From positions 1 to 40,647 of the forward strand of contig JAAEMP010000089.1 of the NCBI GenBank assembly GCA_024225445.1: a stretch of 40,647 bases of DNA, written 5' to 3'. The notes beneath the pieces were generated by a model. The model was not told the origin of the DNA. It did not search any database and worked only from the letters and a program-made list of their open reading frames with translations. The position numbers and the translations under genes are program-made. Positions 1 to 8,463 of this stretch are shown in pieces (position 1 is the first letter of the stretch; the number at the start of each line of letters is the position of its first letter). This DNA is from Hyphomicrobiales bacterium. GTDB taxonomy: Bacteria > Pseudomonadota > Alphaproteobacteria > Rhizobiales > Rhizobiaceae.

Positions 1-48
1 ATTATGTGTATTTTCACTAATTATACAATTGTATAATTTCTATCAATC

Positions 49-316
49 TAGAGGCTTTCATGTTTATGTTGAACCGTTTGATGGAGCAAGATCAGCCCAT
101 TATGCAAAGCGCGGTGCGCAGCGCGATCTGGTTGATCGGGCAAGTGCCGCAACGTCGCAGATGGGCTGATCTGGCCCACCTGAAAGGTCGGTTTTTGGTG
201 CTCGCTGGGCTGCGTTATGTTTCGCTTGTGGTCACCCAGACCACCGCGCAAAACCTGCCTTGCCAGCAAACGCCAAAAACCGGTCAAACGATTCAATATA
301 AACATGAAAGCCTCTA
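49..316. mobile_element. MITE-like element with terminal inverted repeats
   Basis: The two ends, 49-81 and 284-316, are inverted copies of each other over 33 bp with two mismatches. Both outer ends read TAGAGGCTTTCATG inward, so the element proper (51-314) is flanked by TA on each side. A TA target duplication is typical of IS630/Tc1-mariner elements and their MITEs. The 200-bp interior is richer in G+C than the flanks and holds a second, shorter inverted repeat (91-101 against 160-170). Both strands are open across the element, but the translations resemble no protein I know and there is no transposase. It lies about 60 bp past the mltG stop codon. Family assignment is inference. Confidence 0.6.
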
Positions 317-377
317 ATATAAACCAGAACAGTTCTGACAACTTCCGAAGCAGAATTATCCGGATCTGTCAGGAGAT

Positions 378-1646
378 TCAGTTTGATGGTGCTTTTTCAG
401 GATCAGCGGCAGCTGCTGCATCTTCACGAGCCCGTTTTGCTGCCTCCTCTTTCCTGCGTTTCTCAACCGCCCGCCAATGCAAGACATTTGCATTGTGCTC
501 AGCCAGTGTTGCTGCAAATATGTGCCCACCCGTTCCATCTGCGACAAAAAACAAATCCTGTGTCTTGGACGGATTTGCCACAGCTTCCAGTGAAGCCCGA
601 CCAGGATTTGAAATCGGCCCAGGAGGTAAGGCTTTGATTATATAGGTATTATAGTCCGTGACCTGATCAAGGTCTGATTGATAAATCGGCCTTCCTTTGG
701 GTTTACCCTCGCCACCAAATATTCCATAGATTATCGTTGGGTCTGATTGAAGTTTTATCCCCTGAGACAAACGATTTACAAATACCGAGGCCACATGCGG
801 GCGCTCATCAGCCTTGCCGGTTTCCTTTTCAACGATCGATGCCAAAACGACCATTTCTTCAGGCGTCTTGATTGGAAGACCGGGCACCCGGCGTTGCCAT
901 ATTTTTTCCAGAAACTTCTTCTGGGCCCTTTTCATTTCATTGATCAGTTCCTGGCGAGTCAGACCGCGCTGAAAAGGATAAGTATCTGGCATTAAACTGC
1001 CTTCATTGGGAAGGGTCTTCGGCATTTTACCGACCAGGACATCGTTATTGGCAATTCGTTGCATGATCTGAAAAGACGTTAGGCCCTCAGGGATAGAGAC
1101 TTTGTGAACAACACCCTTCCCCAAACGCAGAGTTTCCATAACGTCAAACATGCTCATGCCGGGTTTAAAGGCATATTCGCCGACACGCATTTGAGCAGAT
1201 GAGCGATAGGCGCGCACCCCCAAACGAAAAATCAGCTCACTATCAACAATACCTCTCGCTTCCAACTGCCTGGCAATCGTTGAAAGTGAATGACCTTCCC
1301 TGACCACAATAGTGCGTGGCGCGTCTAGAGGCCCATTTTCATGGAAACGGTTATTGCCAAAAAACAACAGAGCCACTACCAGCAAAGTAAGAAAAACAGC
1401 GCTTGAGACGAGGAAATTGAAAAACACTACAAACCGGTTACGCGCATGCCTCGAATGTTTGGGGGGTGGAGCAACCGCTCCCGGTTCAAGGGCGCGGCCG
1501 GGAGAAATTGGCCTTTGAGTATCCGGAGTACCGGCAGACTGTTTTGCATTGGAAATACTCATTGCCTGTATCAAAGCGGGATCGAGCTTCCGGCGTGAAT
1601 TATCACCAGAATCCAAAGAAAAATGTTTGTCGTATTTGTTGCTCAC
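378..1646 (-). CDS. mltG: Endolytic murein transglycosylase MltG (YceG family)
   Basis: MltG cuts nascent peptidoglycan strands at the outer face of the inner membrane and is thought to set glycan length. The 422-aa protein has a basic, Pro-rich cytoplasmic N-terminus, one membrane helix at about 71-97, a LysM-like region near 110-165 and the YceG catalytic domain after about 180. The family motif IVEKETG holds the catalytic Glu (E273), followed by the conserved FVNRL and LQSDPTIIYG blocks. A charged Ala/Lys/Arg-rich tail ends the protein. The start is GTG at 1644-1646 with AAGGAAA upstream. It is transcribed away from fabD, whereas in relatives mltG usually follows fabF on the same strand. 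Confidence 0.93.
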   Translation of the reverse strand: MSNKYDKHFSLDSGDNSRRKLDPALIQAMSISNAKQSAGTPDTQRPISPGRALEPGAVAPPPKHSRHARNRFVVFFNFLVSSAVFLTLLVVALLFFGNNRFHENGPLDAPRTIVVREGHSLSTIARQLEARGIVDSELIFRLGVRAYRSSAQMRVGEYAFKPGMSMFDVMETLRLGKGVVHKVSIPEGLTSFQIMQRIANNDVLVGKMPKTLPNEGSLMPDTYPFQRGLTRQELINEMKRAQKKFLEKIWQRRVPGLPIKTPEEMVVLASIVEKETGKADERPHVASVFVNRLSQGIKLQSDPTIIYGIFGGEGKPKGRPIYQSDLDQVTDYNTYIIKALPPGPISNPGRASLEAVANPSKTQDLFFVADGTGGHIFAATLAEHNANVLHWRAVEKRRKEEAAKRAREDAAAAADPEKAPSN

Positions 1647-2025
1647 TGTATATTTCCTTGCGGGTCTTTTATCTGGTAAAAATGATGATTACCATCGGCC
1701 ATATATTTGATCTGATATTATTTTCCAAATAATTTAGGCGGCATGTCAGACATTTTTGTGGCATCTGTCGCTGTATGAATCTTGAATATTGCGGGAAACC
1801 TCCAGATCCCGTCGATTCGAGTTGAATATGTTGATGCCGAAGATATCTATATCGTGTGTTGGCAAAAAGAAATGTGTTTAGCGGATTAAATTACATATTT
1901 TGTCAAACTGACAAAAATCGTGCTCGATTTACTTCAAATTCTCAAGTCATACTCTCTTCCTCTTGACTTTGAATGGTGAAAACCGGCACTAACCAGAATA
2001 TTCTTTTGCGCAGGAAAAATTACAG
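1647..2025. other. 379-bp divergent intergenic region between mltG and fabD
   Basis: No gene is seen here. It must carry the promoters of both mltG (minus) and fabD (plus). It is A+T-rich. A CTTGAC at 1962-1967 fits an alphaproteobacterial -35 box, but no good -10 sits 16-18 bases downstream, so I do not call a promoter. A short palindrome is listed separately. Confidence 0.5.
1898..1916. promoter_or_regulatory. Palindrome upstream of fabD, candidate operator
   Basis: TTTTGTCA and TGACAAAA form perfect 8-bp arms around the spacer AAC. The site is about 45 bp upstream of a CTTGAC -35-like hexamer and 110 bp upstream of fabD. The short spacer favours a protein-binding dyad over an RNA hairpin. 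The bound regulator is unknown. Confidence 0.3.
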
Positions 2026-2970
2026 ATGAAACTTGCAATGATATTTCCAGGCCAGGGTAGCCAGACAGTCGGCATGGGCCGAGAATTGGCTGATCAATTC
2101 AGCGAAGCCAGAGCGGTATTTGATGAGGTAGATGATGCACTGGGCGAAAAACTGTCAGATATAGTATTTGAGGGTTCCCAGGAATCGCTCACATTGACCG
2201 CCAACGCCCAACCTGCGTTAATGGCAGTTTCAATTGCAGCACTAAGAGCACTTGAGAGCCGCGGATTTTCGCTTGAAAAGCAGGTAACTTTTGTCGCCGG
2301 ACATTCACTTGGGGAGTATTCGGCTCTTTGCGCCGCCGGTGCATTGAATGTAACCAATACCGCCAGATTGTTGCGCATACGCGGTACAGCCATGCAGGCA
2401 GCTGTACCTGTGGGCGAAGGTGGTATGGCAGCAATCATGGGATTGGAACGTAATGTTGTTGACACCATTTGCAGGGAAAGTGCCGGTGACAGGTGCTGCC
2501 AGATCGCAAACGACAATGGTGGTGGTCAGCTGGTGATATCGGGAAGCAAATCCGAGGTGGAAAATGCTGCTGCAATTGCCACTGAAAAAGGTGCCAGGAG
2601 AGCAATCATTCTTCCGGTATCCGCTCCATTTCATTCTGCACTGATGCAGCCTGCAGCAGATGCAATGCATGAGGCGCTGGCGGATGCAAATCTAAATACC
2701 CCTGTTGTGCCACTGATAGCAAATGTTCTGGCTACCCCGATATCCGACCCTGATGAAATCAAGGCCAGGCTGGTCGAACAAGTGACTGGACAAGTGCGTT
2801 GGCAGGAAAGCGTTGAATATATGGTGGCAAATGGAATTACCCATGCTTTGGAGACAGGGGCCGGAAAAGTACTAACAGGACTTGGGCGCCGTATTTCGCG
2901 CGATATCAAGGGAGTTGCTGTTGGCTCTCCTGACGATATTGAAAAAACACTGGAAACTTTAACTGAATAA
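2026..2970 (+). CDS. fabD: Malonyl-CoA:ACP transacylase FabD
   Basis: FabD moves malonyl from CoA to holo-ACP, supplying the extender unit for type II fatty acid synthesis in the cytoplasm. The 314-aa length is normal. The GQGSQ motif is at 9-13, the nucleophile S94 sits in GHSLG, R119 is in the conserved RIRG, and the catalytic histidine is H203 in PFHS. AGGAAA precedes the ATG. It heads the fabD-fabG-acpP-fabF block, with fabG 45 bp downstream, so the two are probably cotranscribed. Confidence 0.97.
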   Translation: MKLAMIFPGQGSQTVGMGRELADQFSEARAVFDEVDDALGEKLSDIVFEGSQESLTLTANAQPALMAVSIAALRALESRGFSLEKQVTFVAGHSLGEYSALCAAGALNVTNTARLLRIRGTAMQAAVPVGEGGMAAIMGLERNVVDTICRESAGDRCCQIANDNGGGQLVISGSKSEVENAAAIATEKGARRAIILPVSAPFHSALMQPAADAMHEALADANLNTPVVPLIANVLATPISDPDEIKARLVEQVTGQVRWQESVEYMVANGITHALETGAGKVLTGLGRRISRDIKGVAVGSPDDIEKTLETLTE

Positions 2971-3018
2971 ATATTCTGGCTGTTTCAAACAGTTGAAATT
3001 TACCTACAGGAGATAATG

Positions 3019-3756
3019 ATGTTTGATTTAACCGGAAAAAAGGCCCTCGTCACCGGCTCAAGCGGGGGGTTGGGGGAAGCAATCGCAAGAATGCTTCATC
3101 AATGCGGGGCAACGGTTGGAATCCATGGCACCCGCGAGGAAAAATTGAATCAGATTGCCGGTGAACTGGGTGAACGCGTGATGGTATTTCCTGCCAACCT
3201 TTCAGACAGGGAAGCTGTAAAAACGCTTGGCGAAAAAGCGGAAAGTGATCTGGACGGGATTGATATTCTGGTCAACAATGCCGGTATTACCCGTGATGGT
3301 CTTTTTGTACGAATGAAGGATGAAGACTGGGATGATGTGATCAACGTCAACCTTACATCTGTTTTCAATTTGACCCGGGAGATCGCCTATCCAATGATGC
3401 GGCGCAGAACCGGCCGTATCATCAATATCACTTCCATTGTCGGTGTCACCGGCAATCCGGGCCAGGCCAATTATTGTGCCTCAAAAGCCGGGTTAATCGG
3501 CTTTACCAAGTCACTTGCCCAGGAAATCGCGCCTCGCAATGTCACCGTTAATTGTGTCGCACCAGGCTTCATTGCCTCTGCCATGACCGACAAATTGAAT
3601 GACAAGCAGAAAGAAGGAATAATGGGGGCTATTCCAATGAAAAAAATGGGCTCAGGAGATGATATCGCCAGCGCGGTTACCTTTCTGGCGAGCGATGAGG
3701 CCGGCTATGTTACCGGTCAAACATTGCATGTAAATGGTGGAATGGCGATGATCTAG
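3019..3756 (+). CDS. fabG: 3-oxoacyl-ACP reductase FabG
   Basis: FabG is the NADPH-dependent reductase of the first reductive step in each elongation cycle. It has the SDR glycine motif TGSSGGLG near the N-terminus, NNAG, and the Ser-Tyr-Lys triad (S139, Y152, K156) in the TS...YCASK region. Two ATG codons are adjacent at 3016 and 3019. AGGAG at 3008-3012 is 3 bases from the first and 6 from the second, so I take 3019, giving the usual 245 aa beginning MFDLTG. About 270 bp separate it from acpP. Confidence 0.96.
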   Translation: MFDLTGKKALVTGSSGGLGEAIARMLHQCGATVGIHGTREEKLNQIAGELGERVMVFPANLSDREAVKTLGEKAESDLDGIDILVNNAGITRDGLFVRMKDEDWDDVINVNLTSVFNLTREIAYPMMRRRTGRIINITSIVGVTGNPGQANYCASKAGLIGFTKSLAQEIAPRNVTVNCVAPGFIASAMTDKLNDKQKEGIMGAIPMKKMGSGDDIASAVTFLASDEAGYVTGQTLHVNGGMAMI

Positions 3757-3910
3757 AGCAGCATTCGACCACACGGTATCATTTGATGACCCTAAGAATC
3801 CAACAGAGATTCTGATACGAAATCCATTATGGGGGAAATGACCCTGGATATCATCTGCCAGTCCTGGTGAATAACTGTCTTCAGAAAACTTGATCCGTTA
3901 ACATAAAGTG

Positions 3911-3939
3911 TGTTAGCGAGCGCTGGAAAAAATTATAAA
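3911..3939 (+). promoter_or_regulatory. Possible acpP promoter
   Basis: TATAAA at 3934-3939 is a good -10. TGTTAG, 17 bases upstream at 3911-3916, is a poor -35. The 269-bp gap between fabG and acpP makes a separate acpP promoter likely, since ACP is needed in large amounts. The exact site is uncertain. Confidence 0.25.
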
Positions 3940-4025
3940 ACTTGTTGCAATTGTCGCTCTGATAGGGTTTGAACAGTGTAACGTGAAGACAAATTGGAAT
4001 AGAATCAGGATTTGAGGGCCACAAT

Positions 4026-4262
4026 ATGAGTGACGTTGCAGACCGTATCAAGAAAATCGTTATTGAACATCTGGATGTAGAAGCAGACAAAGTAACGGAA
4101 AAAGCCAGTTTCATTGACGACCTGGGCGCAGATTCATTGGATAATGTTGAATTGGTTATGGCATTTGAAGAGGAATTCGGCGTGGAAATCCCTGACGATG
4201 CTGCAGAGACCATTCAGACTGTTGGCGATGCGATCTCATTTGTGGAAAAAGCTTCCGCCTAA
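4026..4262 (+). CDS. acpP: Acyl carrier protein AcpP
   Basis: AcpP is the small acidic cytoplasmic protein that carries growing acyl chains on a 4'-phosphopantetheine arm. The 78-aa protein has the attachment serine S37 in the GADSLD motif, followed by the recognition helix [18 protein letters not shown]. Length and acidity are typical. A strong hairpin terminator follows 43 bp after the stop codon, so much of the transcript probably ends before fabF and acpP is transcribed on its own. Confidence 0.97.
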   Translation: MSDVADRIKKIVIEHLDVEADKVTEKASFIDDLGADSLDNVELVMAFEEEFGVEIPDDAAETIQTVGDAISFVEKASA

Positions 4263-4304
4263 TCCATTTATCTTTTGATAAATCCAGAATTGACAACAGT
4301 TATG

Positions 4305-4334
4305 AACAGGCGGTTTTCAAATCGCCTGTTTTTT
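4305..4334 (+). terminator. Rho-independent terminator after acpP
   Basis: AACAGGCG (4305-4312) pairs with CGCCTGTT (4323-4330). A run of T follows to 4334. The stem, loop and T-tract match an intrinsic terminator on the plus strand. Confidence 0.85.
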
Positions 4335-4362
4335 GTTGTTTGCATTGCTGTTTGGGTTCAAA

Positions 4363-4390
4363 CTGCAATTTCCAATTAGCAAACCTATAT
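4363..4390 (+). promoter_or_regulatory. Possible fabF promoter
   Basis: CTATAT at 4385-4390 exactly matches the usual alphaproteobacterial -10. CTGCAA lies 16 bases upstream at 4363-4368 and is a weak -35. The position, just after the acpP terminator and about 37 bp before fabF, fits a separate fabF promoter. Confidence 0.35.
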
Positions 4391-4426
4391 GACAAATATC
4401 ATTCAGAACAAATTGGCAGGTAAAAT

Positions 4427-5689
4427 ATGCGACGTGTTGTTATCACTGGAACCGGTATGGTTTCTCCCCTGGGTTCGGGCACTGAAATAACCTGGAAGCG
4501 CTTGCTTGATGGAAAAAATGCTGCGGCCCGTGTTGAAACTTTTGAAGTTGATGACCTAGCGGCACAAATTGCCTGCCAGATTCCATTGGGTGATGGCAGT
4601 GATGGCACATTCAACGCTGATGACTGGATGGCACCCAAAGAGCAGCGCAAAGTTGATCCCTTTATTATTTACGGCATGGCAGCAGCAACCCAGGCACTTG
4701 ATGATGCGGATTGGCATCCCTCAACAGACGACGACCAGAATAGTACAGGCGTACTAATTGGTTCCGGGATTGGCGGACTACAGGGAATTGAGCAAACCGC
4801 CCATGTGTTACGCGATCGCGGACCGCGTCGTGTCAGCCCGTTTTTTATTCCCGGACGATTGATCAACATGGCCTCCGGACAAATATCAATCCGGCATGGC
4901 CTGAAAGGACCCAATCACTCGGTTGTGACAGCATGTTCCACCGGTGCTCACGCCATAGGCGATGCATCGCGCATGATCATGTTGGGAGATGCGGATGTCA
5001 TGGTGGCTGGCGGAAGCGAATCGCCGGTTTGCCGGATTTCCATTGCAGGGTTCGCTGCCTGCAAAGCATTATCAACCAGCTATAATGAAGATCCGCAATC
5101 TGCCTCCCGTCCCTATGACGAGGACCGCGACGGTTTCGTCATGGGTGAAGGTGCAGGCGTTGTTGTGCTGGAAGAATATGAACATGCCAGAGCCCGCGGA
5201 GCAAAAATTTGTGCGGAAGTTGTGGGATACGGGCTTTCAGGTGACGCATTCCACATTACCGCCCCGTCCGAAGATGGCGACGGAGCCTATCGATGCATGC
5301 GCGCAGCCTTGAAACGCGCTAATCTGGATGCTTCACAGATCGATTACATCAACGCTCATGGAACCTCGACAATGGCCGACACGATTGAACTTGGTGCTGC
5401 TGAACGACTGCTGGGAAATGCCGCTTCAAATGTTTCAATGTCTTCGACAAAATCCGCCATTGGTCATTTGTTGGGAGCTGCAGGAGCAGTAGAAGCGATT
5501 TTTTCCGCGCTTGCAATTCGCGACCAAATTGTGCCGCCTACCCTTAATTTGAACAATCCTGAACGGGCAACGGAAATTGACCTGGTGCCGTTAAAAGCAA
5601 GAAAACGCGATGTTAATGTCGCCTTGTCAAATTCATTTGGATTTGGCGGCACCAATGCTTCCCTGGTGCTGAAAAGAGTTGAAGATTAA
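4427..5689 (+). CDS. fabF: 3-oxoacyl-ACP synthase II FabF (KAS II)
   Basis: FabF condenses malonyl-ACP with acyl-ACP to lengthen the chain by two carbons. The 420-aa protein is a complete thiolase-fold KAS. The nucleophile C170 is in VVTACSTGAH, the histidines are H311 (NAHGTST) and H347 (SAIGHLLGAAG), and the conserved lysine is K342. The C-terminal glycine-rich SNSFGFGGTNASL is intact. No mltG follows, unlike the usual order. The next gene is the unrelated WG-repeat gene on the other strand. Confidence 0.96.
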   Translation: MRRVVITGTGMVSPLGSGTEITWKRLLDGKNAAARVETFEVDDLAAQIACQIPLGDGSDGTFNADDWMAPKEQRKVDPFIIYGMAAATQALDDADWHPSTDDDQNSTGVLIGSGIGGLQGIEQTAHVLRDRGPRRVSPFFIPGRLINMASGQISIRHGLKGPNHSVVTACSTGAHAIGDASRMIMLGDADVMVAGGSESPVCRISIAGFAACKALSTSYNEDPQSASRPYDEDRDGFVMGEGAGVVVLEEYEHARARGAKICAEVVGYGLSGDAFHITAPSEDGDGAYRCMRAALKRANLDASQIDYINAHGTSTMADTIELGAAERLLGNAASNVSMSSTKSAIGHLLGAAGAVEAIFSALAIRDQIVPPTLNLNNPERATEIDLVPLKARKRDVNVALSNSFGFGGTNASLVLKRVED

Positions 5690-5741
5690 ACAGCAGCAAA
5701 AAAACTGGGGCGTGTGTTCATAAAATCTATGTCCGTTGGGG

Positions 5742-5767
5742 GTGTTTCAGACAAAAATTTGAAACAC
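5742..5767. repeat. Inverted repeat between convergent fabF and WG-repeat gene
   Basis: GTGTTTCA (5742-5749) and TGAAACAC (5760-5767) are perfect 8-bp arms with a 10-base loop. The position between two convergent genes suggests a bidirectional transcription end. Neither side has a T-run, so it is not a classic intrinsic terminator. Confidence 0.4.
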
Positions 5768-5942
5768 TCGCGTGTGACATTCTCTGCTTCGCTACTATTC
5801 AAGCCCAACGGCGGCAATGCGGACTTTCTACCATTTTTGATTTCTAGTGTTATTCAGCTTGCGACACCAAGTGTATGGCAGAAAAGTGCTTCAAGCGGCT
5901 ATAACCGTGAGACAAGGTCGGGCCTTACGACTACAATGTCAG

Positions 5943-7781
5943 CTACCTTAAAATCGAATGGCTTGGCTGAGAGCCATCCGGGATCATGCGGGGCGGTTTA
6001 TCGCGGCGGCCAATGCCATAGTTCAGATAGGCTTTCACCCATCGAACGCTGCTTTCATATGCATCCCTGGCAAACCGTTCCGGGAATGAGTGTGTTTGGA
6101 TGTAAGGGTAGTAAGTTTGACGGCATTTCGGCTGCTCCCGCCGCTGAGCATCTGGGCCAAGTGGGCACCATGCGCCTTGCTTGTCGTCGGGAACCCAGAC
6201 AACACCTTGTCTGAAACAATCTATCGCTCTGTATTTTGGTTGGATAATTATTTTTCCATCAGGACCAACCATACCCCAGCCACCGCCACGATTGATCAGC
6301 CTTGCCCCATCTCGGCATCCAACAATGGACCGACGCGCCGTGGCATGTTCATCCGGCGCCAGGACTTTTCGGCCATTTCCATCACGCCAATTTGTCTCAC
6401 TTCCTTGCGTAACTTCAAACACACCGCTTGAATGAGGGTGAATTTTATCGAATATCGGATCAATGGTGAAATTGCCATTCAGATCGATGACGCCCCAACG
6501 GCCATTGATTTTTACCGCCGCATGATCATCGTTGAAGCCGAATTGGTTTTCGAATTTCAGCGGGTCGGTCAGCAATCGTCCGTCTTGGGTCACGAAGCCC
6601 CATTTACCTCCGGCACTTACATTGAGCGGAGCACCACAATCGCGTGGAAAAAACCATCTTGAGTCAAACAGAACATCTGTAACAGGCTCCCCGCCAGGCG
6701 CAATAAACTCCAATTTTCCGGACCGATACCGAATGGTGAGCCCCGATGGGCAGGTAAGTTGCACTTTGCCTTCCCGCTGATCCTCTACAATTGCGCCATC
6801 CACAACGCTTTTCCAAATGCCGTCCATCAGTATCCGCTGTGACCATTCACCATTAATTAAATTCTGGTATACCTTCTCGAAATAGCGTCCGCCAAGCAGA
6901 TGCCCATTCTTGTCGACCAATCCTTCTCTGCCGTTTTTCCGCGTCAGGGCATATCCGTTTTTCCAGTAACTCAGCCACGCAAATTCGATGGGCACAACAA
7001 GCTGCCCATTTTCATCAACGGCACCAGAGGGGGGTAATTTTTCACTCGCTTTTCGAGATTGCCGTACAATCGCTCTCCCATCAGCCAAACTCTGGACATG
7101 ACTATAAATCGGCTCAACCTGCCAGGTCCCGTCGGCGCGCAGCAAACCCCAAGGACCTTTGGAAGAACGTCCCTCTGTCGCCCAGATCAGTCCACGGCCA
7201 CCGGCTTCGAAAAGCTTCAGCGTGAAACGAGGCTTCTTGATCCAGCCTTTTGAGAGATGATAGAGACCAACTGGCCTATTGCCAAAGTACAGATTCCCGG
7301 AAGAGAGCCCATCAAATCCATCACGACCCGGGAAATGCCGGCTTTGCCATTGCCCCTCCGACACGATCATCACTTCAGATGTAAATGGAATTGCGCGCGC
7401 GAACTGTGGTTCCAAGGCCAACTTGCCGGAGCGGTCGACTACGCCTACCCGGCCATTGATCAGAACCTCGGCGTGGCCTTGAAAAAACGGCCCAGCTAGG
7501 TCGAAACGAGGTTTGATCACCTCTTTGCCGGACGAATCAATGAAACCGAAATAGCCATTAATCCGCACCGCTGCCAGGCCATCGGAAAACGGCAATGCAC
7601 GCTCATATCTGCGGGGGATAATTTCGGCTTTGGTCTTCCGGTCATGGTAGCCACACAAATGGTAGATACCATAACATTGAGGACGAAGTGAACTGCCTAA
7701 AATTTTATCCGCCGAGTTTACTTCACTAGATGCCACAGATCCGATGGTAATAAACGCAATCAGTAAATGTCTTAATTTCAT
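5943..7781 (-). CDS. Exported WG-repeat protein, function unknown
   Basis: The 612-aa protein starts with a short signal-like segment (MKLRHLLIAFITIGSVASS), so it is probably exported. Most of it consists of WG/KWG-type repeats of the form G-x-[WF]-G-x-[IV]-D-x-x-G-x-x-x-x-x-P-x-[FY]. At least seven are visible, including GYFGFIDSSG, GRVGVVDRSG, GPWGLLRADG, GKWGFVTQDG, GRWGVIDLNG and GGWGMVGPDG. Such repeats occur in bacterial surface or periplasmic proteins of mostly unknown role, and no catalytic domain is visible. TTGGAGGG just before the ATG is a strong ribosome site. It stands alone between the fab and ribosomal blocks and may be an insertion. Confidence 0.85.
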   Translation of the reverse strand: MKLRHLLIAFITIGSVASSEVNSADKILGSSLRPQCYGIYHLCGYHDRKTKAEIIPRRYERALPFSDGLAAVRINGYFGFIDSSGKEVIKPRFDLAGPFFQGHAEVLINGRVGVVDRSGKLALEPQFARAIPFTSEVMIVSEGQWQSRHFPGRDGFDGLSSGNLYFGNRPVGLYHLSKGWIKKPRFTLKLFEAGGRGLIWATEGRSSKGPWGLLRADGTWQVEPIYSHVQSLADGRAIVRQSRKASEKLPPSGAVDENGQLVVPIEFAWLSYWKNGYALTRKNGREGLVDKNGHLLGGRYFEKVYQNLINGEWSQRILMDGIWKSVVDGAIVEDQREGKVQLTCPSGLTIRYRSGKLEFIAPGGEPVTDVLFDSRWFFPRDCGAPLNVSAGGKWGFVTQDGRLLTDPLKFENQFGFNDDHAAVKINGRWGVIDLNGNFTIDPIFDKIHPHSSGVFEVTQGSETNWRDGNGRKVLAPDEHATARRSIVGCRDGARLINRGGGWGMVGPDGKIIIQPKYRAIDCFRQGVVWVPDDKQGAWCPLGPDAQRREQPKCRQTYYPYIQTHSFPERFARDAYESSVRWVKAYLNYGIGRRDKPPRMIPDGSQPSHSILR

Positions 7782-8363
7782 CTAACCCTCCAAGGGAGCT
7801 AACGGATAAAGTTGAATCAGTGACAACCAGCTAGTTGTATTGCTAATACTCACCTGTCAACGAATGAGTTGCTTGGTAGCTAAAATAACCTTGTTTTCGA
7901 ATAGAGGGAAGACTGGTTAGGGTCCAATGCCCATTGCGCACCCATCATACTGTTCAAGCGGCGGCATCCCCAAATCGGTAGAAAAGGGCATCCAAGCTGC
8001 CGATAACCATTCAATCCGAAATGACGTGCATGGGCCAGGAACTTACCGTTCCCAGTTAAGAATTGCACGTCTGTTCCCAGGGTAATACCCACCATTCCTG
8101 TGGTGAATTGAGATTGTCTGGCAGGCGTGGCTCATGCCCCAGTGCGCAATAGTAAATTATTCGATTTGCAATCACCTGTACCCAATGGAACCTTATGAAA
8201 CCAATTTGAATCAAGTGGTGGACTGCAGCACGATAGTCCGATGATGCCCAATCTGCTTCAGCCCGCTTCATCACTGCAAACGCAATCAAGTTGAACGTTT
8301 CTTCAGCCGGATCAGGCAATGTCGCCATATTGTCACCCGGTATGAAAAATTGGCAATTCTGCA
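7782..8363. other. Gene-poor stretch upstream of the rpsF promoter
   Basis: Apart from the doubtful minus-strand reading frame listed next, I see no gene, RNA or strong repeat here. The WG-repeat gene's promoter must lie in the first 100 or so bases, but no clear pair of boxes was found. Confidence 0.4.
8056..8328 (-). CDS. Doubtful small hypothetical ORF, possibly decayed
   Basis: The reading frame from an ATG at 8328 encodes 90 aa beginning MATLPDPAEETFN. It can be extended to 8370. It looks protein-like in its first 70 residues, with a mix of charged and hydrophobic helices, but I recognise no family. Around 8080-8095 an overlapping frame takes over and stays open to 7880. This could be a frameshifted remnant of one longer gene or chance. 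The ribosome site is weak. Confidence 0.25.
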   Translation of the reverse strand: MATLPDPAEETFNLIAFAVMKRAEADWASSDYRAAVHHLIQIGFIRFHWVQVIANRIIYYCALGHEPRLPDNLNSPQEWWVLPWEQTCNS

Positions 8364-8392
8364 CTTGCATTCCATTTTTTTCCCGCTATAAG
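8364..8392 (+). promoter_or_regulatory. Promoter of the rpsF-rpsR-rplI operon
   Basis: CTTGCA at 8364-8369 and TATAAG at 8387-8392 are 17 bases apart, close to the alphaproteobacterial housekeeping pattern. Transcription would begin near 8399, leaving a leader of about 220 bases before rpsF. Confidence 0.6.
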
Positions 8393-8439
8393 TGCCTCGT
8401 TCGAGTCCGGCATTTCGCTGGGGGCTGAACGGAAGGTGG

Positions 8440-8463
8440 ATAAAACCGGTATTGAGGTTTTAT
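8440..8463 (+). promoter_or_regulatory. Hairpin in the rpsF leader
   Basis: ATAAAACC (8440-8447) and GGTTTTAT (8456-8463) form perfect 8-bp arms around an 8-base loop. It lies about 40 bases after the predicted transcription start. Leaders of rpsF operons can bind the S6:S18 pair for feedback control. Whether this hairpin is part of such a site cannot be shown from sequence alone. Confidence 0.4.

Noticed and set aside
325-337. Palindrome CAGAAC-A-GTTCTG after mltG.
   Set aside because: A 1-base centre cannot form a useful hairpin, there is no T-run, and it has no promoter near it. Too little to call a terminator or operator.
1962-1967. CTTGAC upstream of fabD as a promoter -35.
   Set aside because: The hexamer is perfect for the lineage, but the sequence 17 bases on (GGCACT) is not a -10 box.
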